From contig DASQSE010000121.1 of the NCBI GenBank assembly GCA_035642535.1, forward strand, positions 1 to 64,000: a DNA stretch of 64,000 nt, given 5' to 3'. Below are positions 1 through 8,904 of this stretch, piece by piece (positions within the stretch are counted from its first letter, which is position 1; the number at the start of each line of letters is the position of its first letter). This stretch comes from Jatrophihabitans sp035642535 (GTDB lineage: Bacteria > Actinomycetota > Actinomycetes > Mycobacteriales > Jatrophihabitantaceae). Under the pieces are notes generated by a model, which was not told the DNA's origin, ran no database searches, and worked only from the letters and a program-made list of their open reading frames with translations. Position numbers and translations under genes: made by a program.

Positions 1-405
<405 letters not shown>

Positions 406-509
406 ATACCTCCGCTCGTTCGGGTTATCCCGAGAGCGATCTTGCGTCCACTGTGCGGTTCCCGAGGTGCGGTCCCCGTCGCTCTGCGGGCGGACCATAT
501 CTCCATAGC

Positions 510-627
510 GTTTCGGCGACCATAGCGAGAGGGAAACGCCCGGTCCCATCCCGAACCCGGAAGCTAAGCCTCTCAGCGCCGATGGTACTGCGCGGGCCAC
601 TGCGTGGGAGAGTAGGACGTCGCCGGA
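510..627 (+). rRNA. rrf: 5S ribosomal RNA
   Basis: A 118-nt segment has the 5S core (cccatcccgaacccgg) and a terminal helix in which 512-520 pairs with 619-627 (one G-U pair). It lies about 105 nt downstream of the 23S gene in the normal 23S-5S order. The spacer 406-509 shows no tRNA. Ends are accurate to about 2 nt. Confidence 0.96.
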
Positions 628-636
628 CATTACTTC

Positions 637-680
637 GCAATGAGGGTCGTTCGGTTCGCCGAATGGCCCTCATTGCATTT
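637..680 (+). terminator. rRNA operon terminator hairpin
   Basis: An 18-bp stem (637-654 with about 659-676, two G-U pairs) closes a short TTCG-type loop and is followed by atttggg. It starts about 10 nt after the 5S rRNA. This fits an intrinsic terminator for the rRNA operon, and the next gene starts 34 nt later. Confidence 0.88.
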
Positions 681-713
681 GGGTCTCTTGAGGGCCGGAA
701 ACGGATCGATTTG

Positions 714-1505
714 ATGGCCACACCCCGAGGCGGCGCCGGTCGTCGAAGCCGCAGCGACAGGAAAGTTGAGAGGCCCCGCAGCAGTAGTCGGCAGACCGAA
801 CGGCGTGCCTCGCGCACGACGCCGACTGCCGGCGCGCCCTCGGACGGCTCCCCGCCGGTTCCGGACGACGCGGACGTCGGCTTGCTCGACCGCGGCGTCC
901 GCGCCCAGCTGCGGTCGCTGAGCAAGGTGAACGCGGATGCGGTGGCGAAACACCTCGTCACCGCGGGCGAGCTGCTCGAGACCGACCCGCGGCAGGCGCT
1001 CGCCCATGCGCGTGCGGCTCGGGCCCGCACTGCACGGGTGGCAGCTGTCCGCGAGGCTGTCGGAATTGCCGCATACCACGCCGGCGAGTGGGCCGAGGCG
1101 TTGACGGAGTTACGGACGGCCCGCCGGATCTCCGGCGACCCGAGCAACCTGCCGATCATCGCGGACTGCGAGCGCGCCCTGGGTAGACCGGAGCGTGCCG
1201 CACAGGCGCTCAGTGACCCCGATGTGCGACGCCTCGATCCCGAGACGCGTGCCGAATTGCTGATCGTGGTGTCCGGCGCGCGCCGCGATACCGGGCAGCT
1301 CGACGCTGCGCTGTCCGTGCTGGTCCGAGGCGGACTCGACCGCGATCGGCCACGCCCGGGCGCGGCGCGCCTGTGGTACGCGTACGCCGACACGCTCGTC
1401 GCGCTAGGCCGCAAGGACGAGGCGGCCACCTGGTTTGCCGCCTCCGCCGCCCAGGACCCGGAGGGCGAGTTGGATTCGGCCGAACGGGCCGCTGCACTGC
1501 TCTGA
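714..1505 (+). CDS. TPR-repeat protein (Rv1691-like)
   Basis: A predicted cytoplasmic protein of 263 residues. The first ~60 residues are low complexity and rich in Arg and Ser. The rest is Ala/Arg/Leu-rich and helical, with tetratricopeptide-like pairs such as LAHARAARARTARV, followed by a C-terminal repeat ending with a YADTLVALGRKDEAATWF-type helix. TPR proteins act as scaffolds and no enzymatic motif is visible. The ATG at 714 is chosen because longer in-frame starts would run through 5S rRNA and the terminator. The position upstream of the HAD-tlyA-nadK-recN block matches the TPR protein Rv1691 of M. tuberculosis. Specific function unknown. Confidence 0.85.
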   Translation: MATPRGGAGRRSRSDRKVERPRSSSRQTERRASRTTPTAGAPSDGSPPVPDDADVGLLDRGVRAQLRSLSKVNADAVAKHLVTAGELLETDPRQALAHARAARARTARVAAVREAVGIAAYHAGEWAEALTELRTARRISGDPSNLPIIADCERALGRPERAAQALSDPDVRRLDPETRAELLIVVSGARRDTGQLDAALSVLVRGGLDRDRPRPGAARLWYAYADTLVALGRKDEAATWFAASAAQDPEGELDSAERAAALL

Positions 1506-1548
1506 GTGGAACGGGCGGCTAGCCGAGCCATCCGACACCGCCATCTGG

Positions 1549-1576
1549 TTGTCCACAGCGCCGCAGCGTGTCCACA
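1549..1576 (+). promoter_or_regulatory. two DnaA-box-like sites
   Basis: TTGTCCACA at 1549-1557 is an exact match to the actinobacterial DnaA box. GTGTCCACA at 1568-1576 differs by one base and follows in the same orientation 19 bp later. Both are in the 123-bp gap before the SSB-like gene. Binding is an inference from sequence only. Confidence 0.45.
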
Positions 1577-1628
1577 GGCGTAAGCAGTGCGCCGGTTCAC
1601 CGTCAGGGCGCCAGCGCACGATCGGGCC

Positions 1629-2006
1629 ATGAACACATCCACCGACGCTGCATCCCCTGACAATCAGGTGTTTCTGCGCGGCCGCCTCGCCGGCGCGCCG
1701 CTGTTTCGCGACCTGCCGAGCGGGGACAGGCTCGCCGTGTTCCGAGTGACGGTCGCCCGCCCGCCTGGCCAGCGAGCGCGGGTCGACAGCATCGAATGCA
1801 CCGCCACCAAGGCCAGAACGCACAAGACCCTCGCCCGGGCCAGTGTTGGCGACGACCTGGAGGTCTCCGGCAGCCTGCACCGCCGCTTCTGGCGGACGGC
1901 GTCCGGAGTCGCGAGCCGGTATGCCGTCGAGGTCGAGACGGTCCGGCTCATGAAGACTGGTCGCCGAGCCGGCGCATCAGCAGGCCGGAAGCGGGCTTCG
2001 GGGTGA
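1629..2006 (+). CDS. single-stranded DNA-binding (OB-fold) protein, SSB-like
   Basis: A 125-residue protein resembling the OB-fold of bacterial SSB. It has an N-terminal QVFLRGRLAGAPLFRDLPSG strand region, a VFRVTVARP strand, and a C-terminal EVSGSLHRRFW segment like the SSB turn before the last strand. The usual acidic C-terminal tail (DDxPF) is missing and the end is basic, so it is probably an accessory SSB paralog rather than the replicative SSB. The ATG at 1629 gives a normal SSB N-terminus. Its 3' end overlaps the convergent DUF1015 gene by 59 nt. Two DnaA-box-like sites lie upstream. Confidence 0.75.
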   Translation: MNTSTDAASPDNQVFLRGRLAGAPLFRDLPSGDRLAVFRVTVARPPGQRARVDSIECTATKARTHKTLARASVGDDLEVSGSLHRRFWRTASGVASRYAVEVETVRLMKTGRRAGASAGRKRASG

Positions 2007-3219
2007 ACAACGTCGATTTGCGCGGCATGCGGGCGCCGGCGGCGGCCACCGCAGCGACGGCGGCGACGGGCGTCGGTCGCACCAGCACAGCGAAACCACC
2101 GCTGCGACCGGCGTCCGCCAGCGCGTCGTCGATGCTGTGCGCGTACCCAACAGTCTCCACGTCGTCGGCACGACCCCAGACGCGCTCGACCAGCGTCCGG
2201 TGCACCACCGTCACGTCGAGTTCGGAGAGTGCCTCGGGCTCGCCGGCGCGCCCTGCGGCCGTTCGGAGACGACCCGCGTCGTCGATTGCGATGTATGTTT
2301 GCCGCCCGTCGGTGAGGACCACGGCGAACCCGGTCCCCTCGGCGATGCGCTCCAGTGCATGGGCCGGTGCGCCGTCGAACGGCTCGACGGACGCCGATCC
2401 CGCGAGTGCCTGGACGGCGGCTGCAAGGTCGAGCCCGCGGACGACGCGATGAATCGCGTGCACCTGCGGTCCGTATTCGGACGAGTCGACGAGCAGCGCC
2501 AGTCCGCGATCCCAGGGCCCAGGGCCTCCCTCGGCCGCAGCACGGCGTCGTTGGCGCTCCTGGTAGGTCGCGTAGCGATGATGGCCGTCCGCGATCAGCG
2601 CTCGACGCGTCTCGAGGTCGGTCATCGCGGACCTGACCGCTTCGGAATCGCGCACTGGCCACAGGCGGTGGGCAATGCCATCCGCCGTCACCGCCTCGGC
2701 GATGGGCTCATCGGCGTCAATGCCCCGGACGACCTCGGTCGCCGGACCACCGCCGTCGTAGACCAGATAGATCGGCTCGAGGTCGGCATCGGTGGCAGTC
2801 ATGACGGCGAGCCGGTCGGCGACCGGGCCGGCCATCGTGTTCTCGTGTGGGAGGATCACGCCGTCCTCGGCCGCGCGGAGTTCCACGGCGCCCATCAGGC
2901 CTCGGGTCGCGTGCCCCGACGCGTCGCGCAGCTCATACACGTACAGGGCAGCCGCAGGATCGACCGCGTAGAGCCGGTCATCGACCCACGCCTGCAGTCG
3001 GGCAGCCGCGCCTGCGTACCCGGTCGGCGACTGCTCGGGCAAGATCACCGCGACCGCGTTGTCCGCGTCACCCTCCAACAGCCGGCTGCGCGTCGCATCG
3101 TCGATCACGTCGTACGGCGGGCAGAGCAATCGACCCAGCCGGGCCGCATCGACCCGAGGCCGCAGGGCGCGGAACGGGGCGAGCGAGAGACCTTGCAGCT
3201 TCGTCTGTTCCGCGGTCAC
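1948..3219 (-). CDS. DUF1015 family protein
   Basis: A 423-residue protein of the DUF1015 family, recognised by the N-terminal APFRALRP segment, a PPYDVID motif, an HENT motif and a central ADGHHRYATYQ motif. No reaction is firmly established for the family; in some organisms it is linked to serine metabolism. The GTG at 3219 is chosen because a TACGAT -10 hexamer (3233 to 3228, minus strand) ends 8 nt before it, predicting a leaderless mRNA, and because longer versions add only a Cys/Arg-rich stretch. It is divergent from the HAD gene (37-nt gap) and convergent with the SSB-like gene. Confidence 0.85.
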   Translation of the reverse strand: MTAEQTKLQGLSLAPFRALRPRVDAARLGRLLCPPYDVIDDATRSRLLEGDADNAVAVILPEQSPTGYAGAAARLQAWVDDRLYAVDPAAALYVYELRDASGHATRGLMGAVELRAAEDGVILPHENTMAGPVADRLAVMTATDADLEPIYLVYDGGGPATEVVRGIDADEPIAEAVTADGIAHRLWPVRDSEAVRSAMTDLETRRALIADGHHRYATYQERQRRRAAAEGGPGPWDRGLALLVDSSEYGPQVHAIHRVVRGLDLAAAVQALAGSASVEPFDGAPAHALERIAEGTGFAVVLTDGRQTYIAIDDAGRLRTAAGRAGEPEALSELDVTVVHRTLVERVWGRADDVETVGYAHSIDDALADAGRSGGFAVLVRPTPVAAVAAVAAAGARMPRKSTLFTPKPASGLLMRRLGDQSS

Positions 3220-3256
3220 GAGGCGCGATCGTACGCAGCCTCGCGCGCATGCGACC

Positions 3257-4414
3257 ATGCGACCCGTGCACCTGCAGGGGTCAGCCCGTCCGCTCACCGA
3301 GGTCTACGACGTCGCGCTGCTCGATCTGGACGGCGTCGTCTACATCGGGGCGAGCGCGGTCCCGGGCGCGCCCGAGGCGCTCGCGGCAGCGCGGCAGGCG
3401 GGCATGCGGCTCGCCTTCGTGACGAACAACGCGTCTCGGCCGCCGGCCGCGGTCGCCGACCACCTCACGACGCTGGGCATCCCGGCCGGCGCGGACGAGG
3501 TCGTGACCTCGGCGCAGGCGGCCGCCCATTACCTCGCGGACCGCCTGCCGCTGCACGCACGCGTCCTGGTCGTGGGGACGACTGGGCTCGAACAGGCGCT
3601 TCGGGAGCGCGGCCTCGATCCGGTCACGGACGCGACCGGCGAGGTTGCCGCCGTCGTGCAGGGCTATTCACCGGAGCTGGACTGGCGGATGCTCGCCGAG
3701 GGCGCGGTGGCGATCAACCGCGGCGTGCCCTGGGTCGCCACCAACGTCGACCCGACGGTTCCCTCGCCACGCGGCCCATTGCCCGGCAACGGCTCCCTCG
3801 TCGCTGCGCTTCGGCACGCCACCGGCGTGGCGCCCGTCGTCACCGGCAAGCCGGACCCGACCATGCACCGAGAGTCCGTGCAACGCTCGGGTGCGCGGCG
3901 CCCGATCGTCGTGGGCGACCGACTCGACACCGACATCGAGGGTGCGAACGCGGTGGGTTGCGACAGTCTACTCGTGCTGTCCGGCGTCACGTCCGCGCCG
4001 GAACTCCTCGTCGTCGCGCCGCACCGACGTCCCACGTTTCTCGCGGCGGATCTCGGCGGGCTGCTCGTCCCGCACGAGCAACCGTCGATGATCGAGGGTG
4101 GCGCGGCGTGCGGTCAGTGGGAGGCCATGCGCGCTGCAGCAGAGCAGGGCAGTGGTCTGCTGCTGCGCCGACGCGAGCGCGCCGATGGCGACGCGGTCAC
4201 GGAGGTGGCAGCGCCGGATGCTGACCAACTCGATGCGCTGCGCGCGCTGTGCACCGCCAACTGGGACGTGACGCCCGCGGATACGCCCGCTGACGACGAG
4301 GGCGGTCCGCCGCGCTGGACGGTGCAGCCGGCTGTGCAGGTCGCCGCCGATGGTCACGACGACGAATCGCGGCGGGCTGCGGCCGATGTGCTGGCCCGGC
4401 TTGGGATGGCGTAG
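3257..4414 (+). CDS. HAD-superfamily phosphatase, NagD/PGP type (Rv1692-like)
   Basis: A 385-residue HAD hydrolase with a class IIA cap. Motif I is LLDLDGVVYIG (nucleophile Asp23, acid/base Asp25), motif II is VTNNASRPP, the motif III lysine is in the TGKPDP segment, and motif IV is GDRLDTDIEGA near 216. Its M. tuberculosis counterpart by position, Rv1692, is a glycerol-3-phosphate phosphatase, so a small phosphate ester such as glycerol phosphate is the likely substrate. An extra C-terminal region of about 90 residues is poorly conserved. It is the first gene of the syntenic block running to tlyA-nadK-recN. Confidence 0.88.
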   Translation: MRPVHLQGSARPLTEVYDVALLDLDGVVYIGASAVPGAPEALAAARQAGMRLAFVTNNASRPPAAVADHLTTLGIPAGADEVVTSAQAAAHYLADRLPLHARVLVVGTTGLEQALRERGLDPVTDATGEVAAVVQGYSPELDWRMLAEGAVAINRGVPWVATNVDPTVPSPRGPLPGNGSLVAALRHATGVAPVVTGKPDPTMHRESVQRSGARRPIVVGDRLDTDIEGANAVGCDSLLVLSGVTSAPELLVVAPHRRPTFLAADLGGLLVPHEQPSMIEGGAACGQWEAMRAAAEQGSGLLLRRRERADGDAVTEVAAPDADQLDALRALCTANWDVTPADTPADDEGGPPRWTVQPAVQVAADGHDDESRRAAADVLARLGMA

Positions 4415-4424
4415 GAACGGATGA

Positions 4425-4760
4425 TCAGAACAGCGAGCGGAGCCTGAGGAGGTCGCGCACCCCGGCGTGGATTCTGACCCGGCCGGTGGCCCAGGCGTGA
4501 CCCATCTTCAGGTGTCCGTCCACCAGTTCGATCAGATCGTCGCTGTTCATCGTCAGGCGCACCTGCGCGTGGTTGGTGGCGGCTCGGCCGATATCGAGGA
4601 GATGACCGTCCTTGAGGCGGCCGGAGAAGACGACGTCGAGATCACGGATCGTGCAGGTCAGGCTGCGATCGAAGCCGAGCTTGCGGCGAGAGGTCTCGCT
4701 AGTGGCAAGTCGCTCGGCCAACTCGCGGAACGCTTGCTCGCACTGCTCGACCGTTGCCAC
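4425..4760 (-). CDS. SCP2 sterol-carrier-like domain protein
   Basis: A 111-residue single-domain protein. The pattern LTCTIRDLDVVFSGRLKDG followed by QVRLTMNSDDLIELVDGHL and a basic C-terminal region resembles the SCP2 lipid-binding fold, which has a hydrophobic cavity for acyl or sterol ligands. The GTG start at 4760 is preceded 5-8 nt upstream by a strong GGAGGAAC ribosome-binding site. It lies tail-to-tail with the HAD gene (10-nt gap). A link with the steroid cluster 30 kb away is possible but unsupported by any operator here. Confidence 0.75.
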   Translation of the reverse strand: MATVEQCEQAFRELAERLATSETSRRKLGFDRSLTCTIRDLDVVFSGRLKDGHLLDIGRAATNHAQVRLTMNSDDLIELVDGHLKMGHAWATGRVRIHAGVRDLLRLRSLF

Positions 4761-4925
4761 CGGCGTTCCTCCGCACGTCGATTTCCGTTGCGCGCTCCGT
4801 CCGCGTCCGGCTCGGATCGCGGCGATCGACGGTATCGCAGCGTCAGGCCGGTACGTTGAAGCGCGAGGGAATGGCCGATTGCATCGGCGCGCAAACACGC
4901 GCCGAGCGATGACGCGGAGATGTGG

Positions 4926-5273
4926 ATGTCGGAGTTCGAGCCCCAGCAAGCCGACGACAGCAGGTCGGTGGACGGCACCGCGGCGCAGCCCGACGCGGCC
5001 TTGCCGCAGGGAGATCCCGGGCTCGAGACTGCGGATTCGCCGGTCGCGGCTGGTTCGCGGCTCGCGGACCCGGCGGTCGCCGATCCGGCGGTCGCGGACC
5101 CGGCGGTCCCGGACCCGGCGGTCCCGGACCCGCTGGATGCGGATTCGCCGGTCCAGGCGGCGCTCGCCGAACTCGACGCGCTGGGGGAGCAGCCGGTGGC
5201 CGAGCATCCCGCCGTGTATCAGCGCGTCCACTCGCAGCTGCAGAGCGCGCTGAGCGACATCGACGACGCCTGA
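4926..5273 (+). CDS. small acidic protein with ADPAV repeats
   Basis: A 115-residue acidic protein of unknown function. The middle contains tandem pentapeptides (ADPAV three times, then PDPAV and a degenerate copy), which look disordered. The C-terminal ~45 residues (from about VQAALAELDALG) look helical and are probably the conserved part; a small uncharacterised protein also precedes tlyA in M. tuberculosis. The ATG at 4926 has GGAG 6 nt upstream; an ATG at 4920 is the alternative. It lies 21 nt before tlyA and is probably co-transcribed with it. Confidence 0.7.
   Translation: MSEFEPQQADDSRSVDGTAAQPDAALPQGDPGLETADSPVAAGSRLADPAVADPAVADPAVPDPAVPDPLDADSPVQAALAELDALGEQPVAEHPAVYQRVHSQLQSALSDIDDA
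5064..5138 (+). repeat. 15-bp tandem repeat inside a coding region
   Basis: Four and a partial fifth copy of a 15-bp unit (gcggacccggcggtc) run in frame through the small acidic gene and encode the ADPAV pentapeptides. Copies differ at only a few bases, so the array may vary in number between strains. Confidence 0.85.
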
Positions 5274-5294
5274 GCGTCCAGCTGATTGCCGGCC

Positions 5295-6107
5295 GTGGCG
5301 AAACGTGTGTCGCGCCTGGACGCCGAACTGGTGCGCCGGGGTCTGGCTCGATCGCGGCAACACGCCGGCGAACTGATTGCCGCCGGCCGGGTGGAGGTGC
5401 ACGGCGTGGTTGCGAGCAAGGCCGCCACGGGCGTGGACGCCAACGCTTCGCTGCGCTTGCGGCCGGACGACGCAGATCCGGGGTACGCCTCGCGCGGCGG
5501 GCACAAGCTCGCCGGTGCGCTCGCCGCGTTTCCGGGGATTTCCGTCGCCGGCAAGCGCTGTCTGGATGCGGGAGCGTCGACCGGCGGCTTCACCGACGTG
5601 CTGCTGCGTGCCGGGGCGGCACGGGTGATCGCGGTCGACGTCGGGTACGGCCAGCTTGCCTGGGCACTGCGCTCGGACCCACGCGTCGAGATCCACGACC
5701 GCACCAACGTCCGGACGCTGAGCGCGGCGCAGATCGGCGGGCCGGTCGATCTCACCGTCGCCGACCTGTCATTCATCTCGCTGCCGATCGTGCTGCCGGC
5801 ACTCACCGCATGCACCGCGCCCGACGGGATCATCCTGCCGATGGTCAAGCCCCAGTTCGAGGTCGGCCGCGAGCGGCTCGGTTCCGGCGGCGTGGTGCGT
5901 GATCCGGCCGATCGCGGGGCGGCCGTGCTCCGCGTCGCCCGGGCTGCGGCCGAGCTCGGCTGGCCGGCGCGCGGCGTTGTCCGCAGCCCGCTGCCCGGCC
6001 CGGCCGGCAACGTGGAATTCTTCTTGTGGCTGCGCCGTGGCGAGCCCGCCGGCATGCCGGACGACGAGATCATGACCGCCGTGATCACCGAGGGAGGCGA
6101 CGGATGA
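5295..6107 (+). CDS. tlyA: TlyA: 16S/23S rRNA 2'-O-methyltransferase
   Basis: A 270-residue cytoplasmic rRNA methyltransferase that makes 2'-O-methylcytidines in 16S and 23S rRNA in mycobacteria, where its loss gives capreomycin resistance. The N-terminal S4 RNA-binding domain spans about residues 5-65 (RLDAELVRRGLARSR). An FtsJ-like Rossmann domain follows, with the SAM motif CLDAGASTGGFTD near 92 and the VADLS and MVKPQFE motifs carrying catalytic Asp and Lys. Length matches the 268-residue M. tuberculosis protein. The GTG at 5295 places the S4 domain at the N-terminus; a TTG at 5286 is possible. Its stop overlaps the nadK start (ATGA). Confidence 0.95.
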   Translation: MAKRVSRLDAELVRRGLARSRQHAGELIAAGRVEVHGVVASKAATGVDANASLRLRPDDADPGYASRGGHKLAGALAAFPGISVAGKRCLDAGASTGGFTDVLLRAGAARVIAVDVGYGQLAWALRSDPRVEIHDRTNVRTLSAAQIGGPVDLTVADLSFISLPIVLPALTACTAPDGIILPMVKPQFEVGRERLGSGGVVRDPADRGAAVLRVARAAAELGWPARGVVRSPLPGPAGNVEFFLWLRRGEPAGMPDDEIMTAVITEGGDG

Positions 6108-7006
6108 GGTCGGTGCTGCTCGTCGCGCATACGTCGCGTCGGCAGATCGTCAAGCTTGCGGAGCGGGCCACCGATCAGCTCGCCGCGGCGGGCATCGAGG
6201 TTCGGATGCTCGCCGACGAGGCCGCCGCGTGTCCGGCCGCAACCGTTCGCGTCGTCGACCCGCATAACGCTGCACTCGGCAGCGAACTTGCGCTCGCGCT
6301 TGGCGGCGACGGGACGTTCCTGCGCGCCGCAGAACTGGCCCGTCCGGCCGGGGTCCCGATGCTGGGCGTCAACTTCGGGCACGTCGGCTTTCTCGCGGAG
6401 ACGGACCCGCAGGGTCTGCAGGATGCCGTCGACGCCATCGTGGCTGGTCGGTACACCGTCGAGGAGCGGGTGACGGTCGACGTCGAGATCATCGTGGACG
6501 GCGTGGTCACCGGAACGGCGTGGGCGCTCAACGAGGCGTCGCTCGAGCGCACGAGCCGCGAGCGGATGATCGAGATCGCGGTTGCGGTGGACGGCCGGCC
6601 GATGCTGCGCTTCGGCTGCGACGGGCTGTTGTGTGCGACTCCGACAGGATCCACGGCGTACGCGTTCTCGACCGGTGGCCCGATCATCTGGCCGAACGTC
6701 GACGCATTGCTGATCGTCCCGAACGCCGCGCACGCGCTGTTCGCGAGGCCGTTCGTCGTCTCGCCGACCTGCGTCGTGGACGTGGATCTGCTCAGCCCCG
6801 GTCACGACGCGGTGCTCAGCTGTGACGGCCGCCGCTCGCTCACCGTGCCGGCCCATGCCCGCACCCGGATGCGCCGGGGCGCGATGCCGATCAAGGTCGT
6901 CCGGCTGGGGGGTGTGAGCTTTACCGAGCGGCTCGTGTCGAAGTTCCAGCTGCCGGTGCGCAGCCTGCGCGAAGCGTCGTCGCCGGCCGGCGAGGTCGAT
7001 CTATGA
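6104..7006 (+). CDS. nadK: NAD kinase
   Basis: A 300-residue enzyme that phosphorylates NAD to NADP using ATP or polyphosphate. Diagnostic motifs are GGDGT near residue 64, NEASLER for the NAD pocket, and TPTGSTAYAFSTGGPI, the glycine-rich hallmark of the family. The ATG overlaps the tlyA stop codon (ATGA), so the two are translationally coupled, and recN starts 12 nt downstream. The order tlyA-nadK-recN is conserved across actinobacteria. Confidence 0.97.
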   Translation: MRSVLLVAHTSRRQIVKLAERATDQLAAAGIEVRMLADEAAACPAATVRVVDPHNAALGSELALALGGDGTFLRAAELARPAGVPMLGVNFGHVGFLAETDPQGLQDAVDAIVAGRYTVEERVTVDVEIIVDGVVTGTAWALNEASLERTSRERMIEIAVAVDGRPMLRFGCDGLLCATPTGSTAYAFSTGGPIIWPNVDALLIVPNAAHALFARPFVVSPTCVVDVDLLSPGHDAVLSCDGRRSLTVPAHARTRMRRGAMPIKVVRLGGVSFTERLVSKFQLPVRSLREASSPAGEVDL

Positions 7007-7018
7007 GGGCGCGCGATC

Positions 7019-8839
7019 GTGCTGGATGAGCTGCGCATCCGCGGGCTCGGTGTCATCGACGAGGCGGTGCTGCCGCTCGGCCCGGGGCTGACGGCCGTCA
7101 CCGGCGAGACCGGCGCCGGCAAGACGATGGTGGTCACCGGCCTGCTGCTGCTCTTCGGCGGGCGTGCCGACTCCGCGCGGGTGCGCACCGGTCGCGACCA
7201 GGCCAGCGTCGACGGGCGGCTCACGCTGTCTGCGGAGTCGCCGGCCGCCGACCGCGTGCGAGCGGCCGGCGGTGAGTTGGACAGCGCAGACAGCGGCGAC
7301 GAGCTGGTGCTGCGCCGGACCGTGAGTGCGAGCGGCCGATCGCGCGCATATGTCGGCGGCGCGCCGGCCCCGGTCGCGGTGCTGACCGAGCTCGCCGACC
7401 AGCTGTTGGCCGTGCACGGCCAGGCCGATCAGCTTCGCCTGGTCCGTCCGGCCGCGCAGCGCGCGGCGCTGGACCACTACGCCGGCGTGGACCTCGACAC
7501 GTTCGGCGCCGCGCACGCGCGGTGGCGAGCGGCGGCGGCCGAGCTGTCCGACCGGATCGGCCGAGCCGCGGAGTTGCGCCGCGAGTCGGACCTGCTCACC
7601 CACGGCATCGGAGAGATCGAAGCGGCCGCGCCGCAGCCCGGCGAGCTCGGCGAGCTCACCCAGCTCGCCGGCCGGCTCGGCCACGCCGATGCGCTGCGCC
7701 TGGCCGCGCGGACCGCCCACGACGTCCTGCTCGGCGATTCGGACGATCCCACGGCCGCCGCGGCAGACGTCACCGCGCTGCTCGCCGCGGCCGCTCGCAC
7801 GCTCGCCCAGCAGCAGGGCTCGGACGACGAACTGGACGGGCTCGCCGGGCGGGTCACCGAGCTGTCTGCGCTGGCTGCCGATCTCGGTGCCGAGTTCGGT
7901 GCGTATGCCGACTCGCTGGACACCGATCCGGCGCGCCTCGAACAGATCGAGGCGCGGCGCGCCACGCTCACTGCGCTCGTCCGCAAGTACTGCGACGAAC
8001 CGGAGCCCACGATCGAGGGCGTCCTGCGTTGGGCGGCGGACGCCGGCGCCCGGCTGAAGCTGATCGACGTCTCGGACGAGGCGCTTGCTGCACTGCGGTC
8101 CGCGTGCGACTCCGCCGCGGCGGAGGTCGCGGGATTGGCCGCGGCGATCTCTGCGCAGCGGCGCGAAGCGGCGGAGAGGCTGGCAGCTGCGGCATCGGCC
8201 GAGCTGGCCGGGCTGGCGATGCCGGACGCCCGGCTCGAGGTCGAAGTCGCGCCGCGCGCGCCTTCGGCAGGACTTCCCACGCTCACTGTCGCCGGTCAGG
8301 AGGTCGCGGTCGCCGCCGACGGCGCCGACGAGGTCACGCTGCTGCTTCAGCCGCACCGCGGGGCGCCGGCGCTGCCGGTCGGGCGCGGCGCGTCCGGCGG
8401 CGAGCTGTCCCGGGTGATGCTCGCGCTCGAGGTGTGCCTCGCCGGTACCGACCCCGTCCCCACCTTCGTGTTCGACGAGGTCGACGCCGGGGTCGGCGGC
8501 CGGGCCGCGGTGGAGCTCGGGCGCCGGCTGGCCAGGCTAGCCAGGCACCGGCAGGTGCTTGTGGTCACACACCTGCCGCAGGTGGCGGCGTTCGCCGATC
8601 GGCAGGTGGTCGTCGACAAGCCCGCAGGAGACGGTGGCGGCGGCGTCACCGCCAGCGACGTGCGGGTCGTCGACGGCGACGAGCGGGTCGCCGAACTCGC
8701 CCGGATGCTGGCCGGCTCGGACTCCCAGACCGCCCGCGAGCACGCCGCGGAACTGCTTGCCGACGCTGCGCGCGACGAACCTGTCGTGGCCCGCGCAACT
8801 CCCCCGAATCCCCGGAAAACGGCCCGCCAAGCGGGCTGA
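7019..8839 (+). CDS. recN: DNA repair protein RecN
   Basis: A 606-residue SMC-like ATPase of double-strand-break repair. Walker A is GETGAGKT at residues 29-36. The central region has long Ala/Glu/Arg-rich helices expected to form an antiparallel coiled coil. The ABC signature GRGASGGELSRVMLALE and Walker B FVFDEVDAGVGG lie in the C-terminal third. It starts at GTG 7019 with LDELRIRGLGVIDEA, the usual RecN N-terminus. It lies in the tlyA-nadK-recN-steA operon-like run. Confidence 0.96.
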   Translation: MLDELRIRGLGVIDEAVLPLGPGLTAVTGETGAGKTMVVTGLLLLFGGRADSARVRTGRDQASVDGRLTLSAESPAADRVRAAGGELDSADSGDELVLRRTVSASGRSRAYVGGAPAPVAVLTELADQLLAVHGQADQLRLVRPAAQRAALDHYAGVDLDTFGAAHARWRAAAAELSDRIGRAAELRRESDLLTHGIGEIEAAAPQPGELGELTQLAGRLGHADALRLAARTAHDVLLGDSDDPTAAAADVTALLAAAARTLAQQQGSDDELDGLAGRVTELSALAADLGAEFGAYADSLDTDPARLEQIEARRATLTALVRKYCDEPEPTIEGVLRWAADAGARLKLIDVSDEALAALRSACDSAAAEVAGLAAAISAQRREAAERLAAAASAELAGLAMPDARLEVEVAPRAPSAGLPTLTVAGQEVAVAADGADEVTLLLQPHRGAPALPVGRGASGGELSRVMLALEVCLAGTDPVPTFVFDEVDAGVGGRAAVELGRRLARLARHRQVLVVTHLPQVAAFADRQVVVDKPAGDGGGGVTASDVRVVDGDERVAELARMLAGSDSQTAREHAAELLADAARDEPVVARATPPNPRKTARQAG

Positions 8840-8904
8840 GAGAGGTGCCGCGGACCGCGTGGCGCAAAGCGCCCCGCATGGCATCGGATGGCACCATGGC
8901 AGCC

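Noticed and set aside
425..1663. 412-residue minus-strand open frame
   Set aside because: It is the Arg/Ser-rich antisense shadow of the TPR gene, typical of high-GC DNA.
5219..6856. 545-residue minus-strand open frame opposite tlyA and nadK
   Set aside because: tlyA and nadK motifs are unambiguous on the plus strand; the antisense frame has biased low-complexity composition.
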